From positions 1-41,391 of the IMG/VR virus record IMGVR_UViG_3300042898_000364: 41,391 nucleotides of DNA. One strand, 5' to 3'. Positions 6,313 through 21,300 of this stretch are shown here, piece by piece. The position numbers were made by a program, and so were the translations under genes. The notes under the pieces were generated by a model, which saw only the letters and a program-made list of their open reading frames with translations, did no database searches and was not told where the DNA came from. This stretch comes from a virus. Positions within the stretch are counted from its first letter, which is position 1. Every line of letters begins with the position of its first letter.

Positions 6313-9300
6313 TCAGTTCACATCACCTCGCAAGAATGTTGCCGATTCCGTTACTGATATTTGTAACGGATCTCCGTCGACAGTGTTGTACACATCAGAA
6401 TTCCATGTTTCCTGATAGTCTACTATTGACATTTGGTTGTTAGACAATAATCCATATACTTCACTGTATTGAGGTATAAAGAACTGGCCGCCCGTACCGT
6501 TAGTGCCCCGTTGTAGACCAGAAATAGTATTGTTTGCTAAATCAACAGAACTGAACTTAATTTGTTCACCGTTGATATACAATAAATTTCCTTCTAATAC
6601 TGTTATTGTCAACTGATTTCCAACAGTAATATACGCACCAGAAGTTATTTTTAAGACAGGGGACAAGTTAACAATTATAACCTCATAGTTGCTACTAGCA
6701 ATAGTCTGCCCTGTAGTAGCATTATAGACAGTTACGTTGGATATAAGTCTCTTATCCACATCTAAACCTATATAGAAATATCCGTCGACTGCTGCAGGAA
6801 CAGTTTCTGATTGGGTAACCACGTCAGTTAATCTAGTAACATCATCTACATACATGACAGTATCAGTATTGCTCAATGGTTCAGTTAACCAAGTTCTAGT
6901 TTGAGTATTTGCACGATATGCAACACCTGCTCCAGATTGGTTAACATTGATTAAGAATACTTCTTCATTTGGGGTTGCACTTGGCATCATACTTGTAATA
7001 GTAACTTCATCCAATGCACTGATAACTGTTAATATGCTAATTTCATTGTTGGCATTCAATTTTAGTTCCGAAGATGGAACACGATAGCCATTTACCGTTA
7101 CCCACAGTCTATCAACATTATCCTGCTCCCATTGAGTTACAAACATAGATCCAGTATCAGTAGATAATATTACGTCACTTCCGTTTCTAGTTGCAGTAAT
7201 AGAGAACTCAGTAGCACTTACAATTTCTTTGATGTAATATGTAGTATCTACTGCTACCCCACCAAAAACTGTTCCAGTAAAGACTACCGGGGTACCGATA
7301 ATTAACGGAACAGTGCTTGATACTGTTAGATAATTACCTAGAATTGGATCATTCGTAGTAGCAGTAACTTCTAATGTTTCAATCACATAAGAATTATTTT
7401 CCCAAATATAGCCACCGCTTACATAGGATGATATTGCTGTTACTGGATAGTTAACCGCAGTTAGTCCTGAACTATATGGTTGATCTAAGTACAAGTCAAC
7501 TTGTATAGAGTTAATTACATGCACATAGTAAGTATTGTTGTTCAATTGAACAGAACCTACTGTTCCATCAATTCTTACTAGATCGCCGGATGCTAGATTA
7601 TGCGCAGTACCAGTAGTAACTCGAACTGCTTGTTGTCCACCAACATATGCTACAACTAATCCACTACCAGTAGTTAAGTTAATTATCGTTCCACTTTCAT
7701 TTTGAATAGTGAACGTAGTTGGAGAAAGAACAGCACGAACGTAATATACTGTGCCATCAATTGCAATTCCACCAAAAGTAGTTGCTCCCTTGAACTGAAT
7801 GGTTTGTCCTACAACAAACCCAGTAGTTGAGACACAAGTAATTACTTCTGTCGTGCCGTTTGAAGCTGAACAATTAGTAATAGCTGAAAACGGAACTATC
7901 GAGTTGTTTATATCAATTATGTTAGCAACAGTTACTCCGGTTATGCCGTATTGAGTATTTAGGTACTGTCGTTCAGTATTGTTAAAGGTTGTCACTGCTA
8001 TTGTATCACCTGACGTAGGTGCAGATGTGAATGTAATTTCATTGGTGTTGTCATCAATAGTATAATCAGTGGTATTAATCAAACGTAGACCGTTAACTTC
8101 TACGATAGCATTATTAGGATTGTCATCACCTACATAATTGTCTAATTCATACGTTGAACTACCATCTGCTTCTATAACTTGAACTTCAGGTATAGTGTAT
8201 CCATATTGCTGAGGAGTAGTTTCACCAAATAATGTGTAGCTGATGTAATCAGTTGCATTGTCATAACTATTAGATGCAAATATGATAGATGCACTTATAC
8301 CGTTATCTGCAATTCCAAATGCATAGTCATTAGTAATGAATTCTGCGCCACCTGTAGCATTAGTCAATGTTATTACAGGGCCGCCGGATGTAGCTGCTAC
8401 AGTAAACTCATTAGTATCAATGATTGATTGAACGTAGTATGTTGTTTGAGGTAACAATATGCCACCAAACATGGTGTCACCGAACACAATACGTTCACCC
8501 ACGACCATACCCCCAGTCGTGTTGGTTGTCACTGCATTGTTGCTAGCTTTTGTTCTAGTAACCGTGCTAGTAGTACCAATCAATAGTTTATTACCGTTAT
8601 GGTAAATGATTGGAGCAGTCCATACTTCACCATACCCAACTTTAATGATAACGTTCATAAAACCAGTGTCATCAGTTAATGCTAGTGTAGGACCTGCAGT
8701 GCCAGTTCCTGCATTTATAGTAGTAGAAACAGTGATTCTACTGGTTACGGAACTAATGGTTTTAACATAGTATACGGTGTCTTCTTGAATGCCACCAAAC
8801 ACATTACCTTGGAATGTTATAGGCATGTTTAAAACAAAATCTTCTACATTCGCACACAATATTGAATTGTTAGTTGAGTCAGTTTCAGTAGCCTCTGCAT
8901 CCACTGGATTTGTATCAGGTCTTATTATACCCGATCCATCATATATTTGTCCTGAATAATTACAGTTCACATATATTTCATTCCATCCAGTTGAAGTATT
9001 AGTTCTAATAGGATCAGTCTTTGTGCTAGCTTTGACTAATTGATTTCCGTTACCAACTTCATACACATCAATGCGTAACTTGTCAGCAACCGGAGAAAAA
9101 GTCAACGGGGTGTTTAGTGTGATAGTGTAGTTAATCCAGTTAATAGTGTAGTCTAGTGTTTGATAGACAGCAGTACTTAGACCGGTTGTTCCGTTGATGA
9201 TATACACTGCAATTTGCGCAGGGGTTTGAATATCATACAAATTGCCAATGTCAAAATTATATGTTGTTTGTGTGCCTGATTCAGGTGTGTACTCGACACT

Positions 9301-12300
9301 AACAACATTGTATCCTACATGAGCATAGATAGTCTCATCCCAGTTTGTGCCTGGTCTAGTTGCAACAGTCATTGTGATGTTGTCAGTGACAACACCGGGC
9401 ACTAGTTCTTCTGGTCCATAACCGTATGTGAACTCTGCGCCCTGTACATCATAGAATGTAGCCTGTGGTGCAAACACTGATGAACTAGTCCAATTAATAC
9501 CGTTGTCAGTACTAATCAAGATAGTATTATTGTCGCCAACTACTATCCATTCGGAAGTATCCGCATTAAATTCTACTCCATTTAGATTCTCAATAGTTCC
9601 TGAAGTGTGCGGGGCCCATGCATACCCGTTTGTAGACACCTTAATTAGGCCATGGTCACCTACTGCTACATATGCACCGTTGGCATACTTAACATCTACT
9701 AGTGATGTTGTTCTTGGAGCATACATGTATGTAGTTGTGCTAGGTGCGCCTGCAGTCAAGGTAACAGGTGAACCACTTGGCGTTGTACTTAATTGTAACT
9801 GTGTGCTAGAAACAATCGTTACGACATAGTATGTTGTTCCTGCAGTAAATGCATTAAAAGAAGATGAGAATTCTACCGCAGCACCGACTATAAATCCAGC
9901 AGTGCTAGTGACATTCAACTCATTGGATACATCGTTGGCACTAATAACAGTAACTTCGTTTACACCTAACCAATTTGCACCGTTATTTGATATGTAAATT
10001 ACACCATCTTCACCTACTGTCACAATGCTTGTGCCATTATGTGTTACACCGTAAAAACCTTTAGAACTTACTGCTGGTATTTGATTCCAAGTTATACCGT
10101 CGGTACTCGTTACAATTATATTAACATCTATTGTTATACCAACGCCAGTGGAGTAATCAAGTTGCTGTCCCTTACCTACTGCTACAAAACCAGTAAATGA
10201 GGTTACATCTATACCATTGACACCGTATAAAACATTGGTCAATAGAGGGTTACTAAATGTATAACGTTGTCTCCAAATGTAGGTATCATCACTAGAAACT
10301 ATTCCATCCCCAACTGCTACCCATAAATTATTTCTATATCCAACTGAGTTCAAATTCAATGCAGAAATACTCAACGCAGTAAAATCGTATGTGGTAGTAT
10401 CGTAAGGGACAGATCCATATGGGGTAAAGTATCCATTAGTAGTCCAAGTTACGCCATCTTCACTTCTAAATATCGGAGTAGCTGGGTTATTAGATGTCAT
10501 TATATAATACCCACCTGCATAAATCATGTCAGTGGTGTTTATTGGAGTATTTGCTAGTTTTCGAATTTCCCATTCTTCTCCTGTCAAACTTGACAATACA
10601 CTAGAATAATCTGGGGTGTCGGCAGCAGCCAAATAATGAATGCCGTCCCATACTATAGCGTGAATATCTACCGCAGTTGGATAGAATGCCTGATCTTGTA
10701 GCACAGTGTCTATTGGATACTGGTCATCTGGAGCAAATGCATTACCCAAGTACGTACTATTTGGATATATCACTCCTTCAAACAACTGAGATAAGTCTTT
10801 ACCTGGCATGTTATCAGTTGGTTGATAGTAACCAAATACACGATCCATTGCGTTCAGTCTTCTATCACCACTCGTTAATAATTCCCATTTACCAAATACA
10901 AATTCTTTATCGTTGTTGGATATCACACAAACATATACACGGCCGTTATATTTTACAATGCTCTGATTGAATATGAATGGTTCCGGTAATAATGCAAAGG
11001 ATCCTGATTTTGCAATCGTAAAGTTTGATGCAATAGAAGTGGTGATGTTTATATCAGCGCCGCCGGGCTCAGCCGATACTGTTATATCATTTCCGATAAT
11101 GCTAGTAATATAATAAGTCTGACCTTCTGTAATGACACCTACTGTAGGTGTCAAATTGCCCGTGAATACCACTGCATCATTTAGCTCGAATCCCGAAGCA
11201 TCTGTTAATGTTAATTCATCAGTACCGGAGTCCAAAGAAATAACAGTTGTCTCGGTGATCCCCACATAAGGTAAAGCTAGGCCGCTTACCGGTACTGTCA
11301 TTAATGCATTCTGATACAATTCAAATTCAGTAGGTGATATAACTTTCAAATAGTATTGAGATGATGCTCCGGCTGTTGTTCCGTTACAGATTACGCTTGT
11401 AATTTCACCGTCACTGTCTATTGCGTTTACAGTTAATGTCAAATCATTTAGCGGAGTAGTTCCACCTATGTCAGCTCCAGAAATTACGATAGTATTGTCT
11501 ACTGCATATCCAGTACCTGTACTACTAATCAATGCTCTATAACCACCTAAAATGTAGCTAACATCAAATTGAGGAACTGTTAATGGAGTTTGATCTACTG
11601 TTGTTTCAGTGGTGATAACCATTGTAGAAGTTGATAGTGAACCAGAAGAAGTGTTTATTAACGCACCGCTAGCGGTTAACGAAACATTAAACGTAGTGCT
11701 ATTAGCATTACGGACATAATATGTAGTTCCCAAAGACATGCCTGAAGGTACAGTACCGTTTCTAAAGATTACTGTAGTTCCATTTTCAGGAGCATTAGCG
11801 ACTGTGATAACCGCAGGGTTTGCGGCTGTGATTGATGCACTTTGTTGGGAATCACCTGGATACTCAGCAGGGTCGCCGAGGTTCCCTGCGACTTTGATAT
11901 ACGGTAATCCAGTACCGGTCATCAATCCGCTAGCAGTAGATAATGTTAGTTCTAAACCACCGGGCGTATTAGTGATTGTGAATCTAGTGTCACTTACGAT
12001 TTCTTTAATCCAATATTCAACATCAATTTCTGCACCACCAATGCCTGATCCAGAGAATAGAATTGGCATATCAGCAAATAACATCTCAGTAGTATCACAA
12101 GTCAATTCGTTAGTTGAAGATGATGTATTTGTCACTTCAATTTCAATAGTACCTTTGTCTACGACATAGTATGTTGTTCCCGGAACAAGTATATTTGTAA
12201 AGAATAAATCTTCCGAGATTTCTATGGGCATATTGACATAAATGTTAGTCAATTGCAATGCAACAGTATCGCCGGGGTTAAAATTAGTCATCACAATTGC

Positions 12301-15300
12301 ATTAACATCAACTGGTAATCCGTCAATTCCTGAAGTACGCTCACCGATTAAGGCTGCAACACCTCTAGTAATCAAGTTACCATTGGTTCCAAATTCATTT
12401 GGATACTGTTCGGATGTTTCGTATAGGGTAAATAATTGACCATTGACTTGACCTGGACTTACTGGCAGACTAACGTTGACTACCATATCACTTCCAGTAG
12501 CTGTAATTAATGCAACAGTGTCTTTCTGACTGGTCAACAACGCCGAAGTATTACTTGCAACAGAAACATCAGATAGTGCCACTGCTGGCCCGTTGATAGT
12601 AGTAGATACTTGGAATGTACTTGGGCTCACAATAGAGGCAACATAGTATGTTGTTCCGGACACTAAGTTACCAAAAGTAGAAGTTTTGGTACCTGCAATT
12701 ACCATTGTATTAAAAATTATCTGCTCGTTGACTGACAACCTAGTAGTGTCGCCATCAATCACGATTGTATCAGTGGAAGCTACTGTAGCAGTAACATTAA
12801 ATGTCTGTGGATTTTGTGTCTCAGACATAGTAAATGTTTGATCGTCAACCACTGTTGTTACATAATAAACTTCATTTTCTACTATTCCACCAAACACTCC
12901 GTTTTGAGCAAGATTGGAATCAGTACCAGTAAAGAATATAGGTAAGTTGATATAGAATCCAGCTGTGCCGCCTGTACCAGTGACATTTAACGGAACAGTT
13001 AACTTGTTAGTGACTGCTTGGGTTGCAGTTACGTTAAGTATACCTGGATAGTTTACTGTGATAACAGCAGTGTCAATTACCTCGCCAACAAAACACTCTA
13101 GGCCGGCTGGGCCTACTGTCCAGTTAGACAACGATAGCATTGGGGTACCGGTAGGATCATTTGATAATGTGAAATCAGTTTGGTTTACGATGCTGTTTAC
13201 ATAGTAAACTTGTTCATTTACTAACCCACTATTACCAATATCACCTGTAAACTTGATAGGCATACCAATGTAGAAACCATTAGTACCACCTGATGCGTTT
13301 GGATTACCAGAACCGTCATCTTGTAACGCCAATCTAACTACATCGTTTGAAGCATATGTGCTGTGTACATAACGAATGAATGAGCTATATGTTAATACTC
13401 GATCATTTCTTAAATCAATTATTTCAAACGCCACGCCTTGAGCACTTGCTAAAATATCTGCTATTGGTGGCTGTGTACTTTGCAATGTTATTGATGAACT
13501 AGCAACCGATTCGCTGTTAGAATATGTACCAGCATAGAATGCGCCATAATACCTACCTGACAACCACTCAATAACTTGTGAGTTGTATGTTGTTCTATCA
13601 AAGCGTAGTACTATGTCGTTTTCTCTTATTGGCAATGCACTAGTAATTGCGCTTGCTCTTGCACCTAAATTAATAGTATGGCTTGAACCTGTGCCAGCAT
13701 TGAATAGTGGAAGTCTGTCATGGTCATTAATACAATCTGCGTAATTGTCATAAAATCCTACTACTACCGAAGGTACTGTTTCTAGTACGTTGATATAATA
13801 CCATTGATTGTTTTCTAATCCACCAATTGCAGTACTGTCAGCACCTACTTTGTACTGAATTAAATCACCTGTTTGTAATAGAGGAGCATAGACTTGCACT
13901 GTGTTAGAGAATGTGTTTACGTCTGCGCTTGAGAATGGAACAACAATTGCAGCATCAATAATTATCTTTGGCAACACTGCATATCCTTGGCCTGGATCGA
14001 CTACATCTACTCGTAGTGCACTATCTAAGTTCATAACTGCGGTTAAGACTGCAGGTCTTGTAGGCGCTGGGTATAATATTGGATCTATGTATGCTGTAAC
14101 CTTAGGAGGTTCAGTATATCCCCTACCACCGTCTAATAACAAGACAGCCGGCAAGTTCATAGAGATATTAGCACCAGGAATGTGTTCAGAAACAGTAGTT
14201 CCGTTGACGCCTCGAGTCAACCCAGTAAGAACATTCAATGCTCGATCTACTGATGAGTAGCCAATTTGTTCGGTTCCGATTGTTATTACACCGTTGATTG
14301 GAAAGCCCTGAGCATTATCTACCACAAATGATTTAGTATTCAAAGAAATATATGATGCTAACGTAGTCATCTGTGCGGCCGGTTCGCCGGTTAATGCCAA
14401 GCCATGATTTTCAAACCACTGTGAGTATTCTTGTTCTTCCCAGATAGGATTATCAGGAGTAAACTGATTTACTCCGTTAGAATTAGCATAAACTAATTGA
14501 GGTGTTATAAACTGATTTTGTGATCTGTCATATTTTGCAGGTAAGTCAAAGTCAGTAATGTTTCCTGCATAAAATTCTTCACCGGTATACTTAAACAAGA
14601 ACTCTTTTATAACCACATGGTATGGTTTAATTTCGTTCATGTAACCAGCTAAGAAGTCTTGATTGTCTGATTGGAATACTTCAATTGGTCGCAATTCACG
14701 AATGGTATGTGCAACATCAATGAATGATGTTTTGTTTAACCATGGCAAGTAATTTTGACTTTCTGTTGTCTCACTTTGAATGTATTCGAATAGTAGAATC
14801 AAACTGCGGTTTCTATATACTAGAAGGTCATCAGTATAAATCTGTTCGTTCAATGCACGAACAATCTTGCGTGTTTCTTCGCTTGGATACACATCATAGG
14901 TATCAGTGTCAAAGAAGTTATCACCGTAGCCCAAACGAACAGATTCATAATCCCACAATGAGGACTTAAATCTAATAGTACCGTTTTCTAAACCAATACG
15001 TCTCCAGATACCGTTAGATTCATATATGTATGTTTCTGCTTGGCCGCTGATGTTAGTAGAAACCGTTACAATAGTACCAACTGCAACTGATAGTGTAGAC
15101 AAATCTGCATAGATAGGAACCTGTAATGCTGATTTGGTGTTGTCATCATACCCTGTTGCCCACCAGTTAACGAATTCCCAATAATCAGCGGTGTCATAGA
15201 ATTCTCCAGTAGATGTCAAGAAAGATGACTGTCTAACTTCTGTAATTGGGAATTGATATATTACACTATTTGCATACTGTAGATAATTCTTTAACGCGGT

Positions 15301-18300
15301 GAATCTGTCTAAGAAGAAGCTTTGACGAGGTCTTGCTAATATACCTGTTTGAACTGCTTTAGGTAAGTATGGGTTAGGAACAACTGCTCCGGTTTCATCT
15401 ACACCACACAAGCTATCTAGTAAGCGGTCGTACAAGCTGTCGGGGATGCTGTTAGTTGTAGATGGTACACCCGGTAAGAAATCACTAGGGAATCCTGAAC
15501 GAATCAAATTGAATTGTTCGTGCGATACGTCATCATTGGTGCCAGTTGCAAAGCCAATGTGCAATACACTGTCATTTGCATTGATGTAATCACCTGAGTT
15601 GTACAATCCATATACGCTTGGTAATATTGGACTGAAGTAACTGATACCAGATGCCTTTGGATTTTCTACGTAAGACGCAATTATAGAATCTGCTAGAGTC
15701 TTGTCGTTATCAGTGAATATAGTATTAGTGTTTCTGGCCCAGAAGTAATATACAGGTGACAATGCACCGGATGCGTTTATCACATACTGAATAGAATACG
15801 AATTAACATTCAACGGTGTGCCTGGTCCTCTGTACTCACCTGGCAATACAGTGCTTGCTACCCAACTGTAAACTGCAACATCGCTACCAGGGAACAATGT
15901 ACCCCAATATTGACTGTTATATGCCACATCATCATTTTGATGATAATTTACATAACGCATATTTTTTGTGTTCAGCCAAACTAAACCAACATGGTCAGCG
16001 CCCCAAACTAGACCACCGGTAACTGACTCTCCGTTGTTGTAGTACGCAGGATCAACATTAGAAACAATGTCAATGTTCTCTCTTGCTGCGCCTAAAATTT
16101 TACCCTGCAACGGATCAATATAATCCATGTTGATTAATGTTTCATTTGTCTCGGCACTGAATAGTTGGACATTGAATATTTTATTAATGTCTACGACTGG
16201 AGCAGAATATCTGTATAGCGCCCAGTCTTTTACACCGGTGCTGTTATTATAAACGGTTGCTGAACCAGCGTACTCGCTACCGGTAGTATCACCTACATCA
16301 CCTGGTGTACCAACAATTACCCCGTAGTTGTTGAAGTCTAATGCAGTACCGTAACGTGGTTGATTGCTAGTAGTAACATCAGTAGCCTGATCGTATGAGT
16401 TGAACGGCGTGTATACTAAGTTTGGTGAGTTAACGCTTTGTGCGTAAACAAACTTACCTGGATTCAACAAGCTTTCATTATACTGAGTAATGTAATCAAA
16501 CATGTAGACTGCACCAAAGTTTGGTGACTCGTCTATCCAAGATGTAGTGTTGTTGTCAAACAGTGTATCGTTGTCTTGATTTTCATCATCGATAAAGTCA
16601 AAAGTAGTTGCAGAATATCTAGTGCCAACTGGAGCACTAACTACAAAACTACCGTATTCATTGAACTTGACTACTGTACCAAATTGTGTTGGGCCGCCAT
16701 CACGTGGACAAGTAATTTCTTGAGTCATGTCAAAGACAACAATACCCAATTCACCCAATGTAGCTGTATCAGTTATACCTAAGCATAATTTTTGATTAAC
16801 AGGGGCTAAATTATTATCGATCAAGAAGATTACTAATTTACCATCAATAGATGTTGCAGCTACATTGGTTATATTAGATGAATTGATAGCATTAGCCACT
16901 ACCTCAGCATTGCCTGCAGGGATGAATGTCAAGAATCCGTTTATTAGAATCTTTCTAGTAGTAGTAACATTACAATCGTTTACGCCTACGTACATACCGT
17001 ACGCCGCACCTGGATCAGTGTAGCGATACACTACGCCCTCAGTAGTCTGCGTACTCAATTGGAATGGTGCACCAATTAATATTTCACTGGCAGTGGTGTT
17101 GGTCGTTACACTAATACCAAATTGTGCGCCAGTCTGCGGTATCTCGTCAGGAGAAATATCTTGGAATAGAGTTATCTCGTTTCCATTAACATTTATTATA
17201 TCACCTGCATTCAATGAATCAGTATATATTAGAGTGTCGCCAATAACAGCATAATTATTGTCTTGAACTAATGTGCCGTTTCGAGAAACAAATAGAGTGT
17301 CATTCTGTAAGTATGCACTAGCATTTGTCATTCCAGCAACAGTTGACAAAGCAACATCGGTTGTACTTTCTCTTGTTTCCTTGATAGTTATGTTAGAGCC
17401 TGAAATAGTAGAAACATAGTAAACCGTTGATGTTGTTATGTCCGTGCCAGCAAAGCCTGCTCCAATAAACATGATAGGTTTATCCAAGTCTGTGCTTACA
17501 TTCAGTCCAACTGCCAAAGTAATAACGTTCCCGACACTATTAGTATCAGTTACGATATATTGAGTTGCTGCCGGAGTCCACGCTAATTGTAATGTCTGTG
17601 TGCTTGGTGCTGTGGTGTTGTATTGAATTTCTATGTTTTGGCATAGTCGTTGGAACACATAAGTATGGCCCCACTTATCAATCGTGCCCTCATCTTTATA
17701 AGGAGTACCTATAATTATTTTATTGCTGTTATATTCTGTAGCAATAGAATATCCAAATCTGTCGCCTGGATTAGTCAATCCTAATGCATCACCGTCAATT
17801 GTAGCAGAGGCAGTATATGTTATCTTGGTTGCAATACCTGTACCAGTACCTAATCCTGACGCAATAAAAACGGTACCAACATCATTAGAGGTTGCACCTA
17901 ATGTAGTAAAGTCAGTGGTGCCAATTGAATTAATTACATATGTTTGGCTGGTCTCAAAGTTTCCAGCAGTAGTTAATATATTGGAACGTTGGTAAGCATG
18001 TACTGTGTCGTTATCAATATCAGAAATATAGATCCAATCTTGGTCTTTTGATATTGCAATAGCAGTACCCCAAGTTGTTGCACCGGCTGCGTAAGGTATA
18101 GTCTGAACCAAAACTAGATCATCACTGGTTGTAGTAGACTGTAACTGATATAGCTTTACGCTTCTAGAAACTCCTGTTGTTTCTGCAATTGCATACAAAT
18201 CACCTGCATAACTGATGGTACTACCAAATGTTACATTGCCAGTTATTGTTTGAACAAGTTCATATACATTATTCAATTCGTTGAAGGTGTAACGATATAC

Positions 18301-21300
18301 TTGACCAACATCAGCATCACTAATCATGTAACCCAATTGACTGCTAATAGCAACTGCACTTCCCAAAGATTGAGAAGACGCCTTCGTTACTTGATTTTCT
18401 AATGTGTAGTTGATATTTTTTCTATACACGCCCCATGAGCCAGATGCATCAGTGTCTACCCATACAGTATTCTTTCTGAATTCTGCTTCTGTTAAAGGTA
18501 AATCTGCAATCTCAGATGGAGTTGCAACACGCTGAGAAGTAAACTTCATAGCAACACCTTGTCCGGTAATGGTCTTAATGCTAGTGTCTAATACTTTATT
18601 TACCAATACTCTATTTTGATCGATAACAATAGTTGCTAGATAGTAGCCGTCGATCACTGGGTCAAAATTTACAATAGCAAATGGTTGATATTGTTTTAAG
18701 TTATGTGGTTTGTTGAATGTGATTGTGACTGTTTCATTCAAGTTGTTTCTTGCACTAATCACTTGACCCATAGATACAGGAGTATAGACTTGCCACTGTT
18801 CTAAGTAGTTAGCTAACCATACATAGTCACGCACAAAGAATTCTTGTATAGGAACGATAGACCCACTCTTGTCTACTGCTACTCCCAATTGAGAATAGAA
18901 GAAGGCAGACATTTTAACATCGTTGTAATTAACATATCCTGCATTAGGGAACACAGGACTGATGTTTTCTGCACTGGTTGTAGGAAGAACATTTACATTG
19001 GATACTGCTCTGCCATAATTAAACAATGAGTATAACGGAACTTCTTGTTGTACACCTTGGTTGTATATTCCTTGAGTCAATCCAACTACTGCAGGATTAC
19101 CGGTCATTGATTTTTCATTGACTCTGAATTCTATGAAGTTGTTGTTTAATACGCCACCAAACTCACCTGCCTTAATAGCCCAATTTTCAAAAATTTCGTA
19201 ATCAATTCCACCTTGAGGTAAGTTAGCACCTTTAAATGCACTGGCTGCGTTTAACGTGCCTTTGTTTTTAATCATGTTCTTGTAAACATTGACCTGAGTA
19301 ATATCAGTTAAGTCTGCTAGAGCCATGTAATCACGGGGGCGGTATCCAATTAAACTGAAGCTTAATAAGTCAGCATCTTTTTCTAAGTTAGCTTGATCGA
19401 CATCATAGTACAACGAACTTTCATAACTACGTGTGCTTGAGTTAGGTAACAATCCCTTTTGGATACTATCATAATCAGTGCGCTTCCAATCTTCTTCTTT
19501 GAAAAGTTCACTGGCCTGAATTACTTTAGTGGCTACCCAATATTTGTTTTTATATTTGACAATTTCGCCCTTAGTGTATTTGGTTGTGCGACTCCATTCT
19601 TTGATGTTATCTTGATTGTAAATGAAGCCGCTTGCGTTGACTGTACCATTCCAATCTGCACTCTTAGTACCACGCAATGCGATACGATTTTGACGCAAGC
19701 CAGTGGTCAAGTTGTAAATGATATCCCCAAACAATGTAATATTATCAAATACGATACCGTGTTCAAAATTACTTAGGTTGAACTGACCGTATGATAATAC
19801 ATCACCTGCATTCAATGCTACCACACTGAAGTTTGTGCCTTCACGAACCACAGACATGTCATTCAATTGAATAGGATATAGATTCTGATTCAATATGAAG
19901 TTTGATTGTTGCAATGTCAATGGTTGAACAATGTTACTATCTTTGTCGATAGTTAGTTTCTTAGCTGAAGGGTTCAGAGTAACAATGCTACCAGATGCCC
20001 ATCCTGTCTGCGACCAGTACATGAATTCAGCAATCATCTGACCCCAGTTGATTTCTATTTCATTTTCCATGTCATCAAACTTCATACCCAAACTAGTCAA
20101 GTATGCACCATAGTCTGCTAAGAACTGTGCCACTTCTTGTACAGTGTAGTACGTAGTGTTATAAGGTATAATCTGTTCTGTTGCGTAGTGGTCAGGTGTA
20201 ACTCGCACCGATAAATCTTCTATTTCTATAGTATCGTACTTGCCACCAAATTTTGGTTTCAATGTTTTGAAGTATGCAAATGTTTGTGAGTTTCCGTATA
20301 CAGTGTATCCACCCGTAGATGCTTTTTGTATTATGACACCTGAATAAATTATTCTATTGAATGGTTGGTTATCATAAAGCAACACAGAGTAGCTTTCGTC
20401 AGGAATCAACAAACTAGCGTTAATACTATTTGGTGTGCCTTTTTCAACATAGAATTTTAGTAAGGTCTTATCACTGAATCCAGCTAGTCGATACACTAGA
20501 CGAACATCAGTGTTGTTTATCATTTCGGTTATGTTTGCTGTCGCTGGAATTCCTATCTGTTTCTCGTAGTCAACCACCCAGTTAATGTAACTAGTAACCG
20601 GAGTTCCTGTGCCATACACATCAATATCACTCATTCTCAAATGACTGCGATTATTTACTAGGTACTGATTAAATTCTTCGTTGTATTTGTAGTTGTCTAC
20701 ATTAACTCCCAAATTAAAGAATTCTGCAGGCTTTGTCAGTGCTAATATTCTCATCAAATCGAATGGATATGAACTACTGCGTCTGTAACTAAATTCAACT
20801 GGCGCGCCATCACCAACTTTCCAATCACGTTGGAATAATTTTTGATTGTAACTACCTACAACAGAATCAATCGGAGGTAGTAAATTACCTGCACTGTTAA
20901 CTGGGATTATTTCTAATAGTCCAGGTCGCACTGCTTGTGGAATTACAACTGGATCTCCGTTGTTCCAATCAATTCCTTCTGCTAAATCAGTCCATAGAAC
21001 CAAGTTATCACTAGTGTAGGGTGCTGGACCATATCTATTTGTCCACCATGTAGGCATTTCAGTAAAGCCTAACATCTCCCATGGCGTAGTGTTTGGTGTA
21101 GTAGTGTCGTAGAAATATTGATATATACCTCTCCAATATCCTTGACTAATCACACCTTTATCTATCGCATTACCACTTTGGAAGTAATTCCATGTAAAGT
21201 TGTTTCCAGCATTGTAGAATTGAGTCTTGTAGTTCAACCGATTTTGACCAACCCAATTCAAGAAGTTGTTACTATAAATTTCTAACCATTCTGCGTAGGT

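Noticed and set aside
9503-12169. Plus-strand open frames of 97-143 codons opposite the giant gene
   Set aside because: Their peptides show the composition expected from antisense reading of Thr/Ser/Val-rich repeats, with no ribosome sites or recognisable domains; the minus-strand frame is far stronger.
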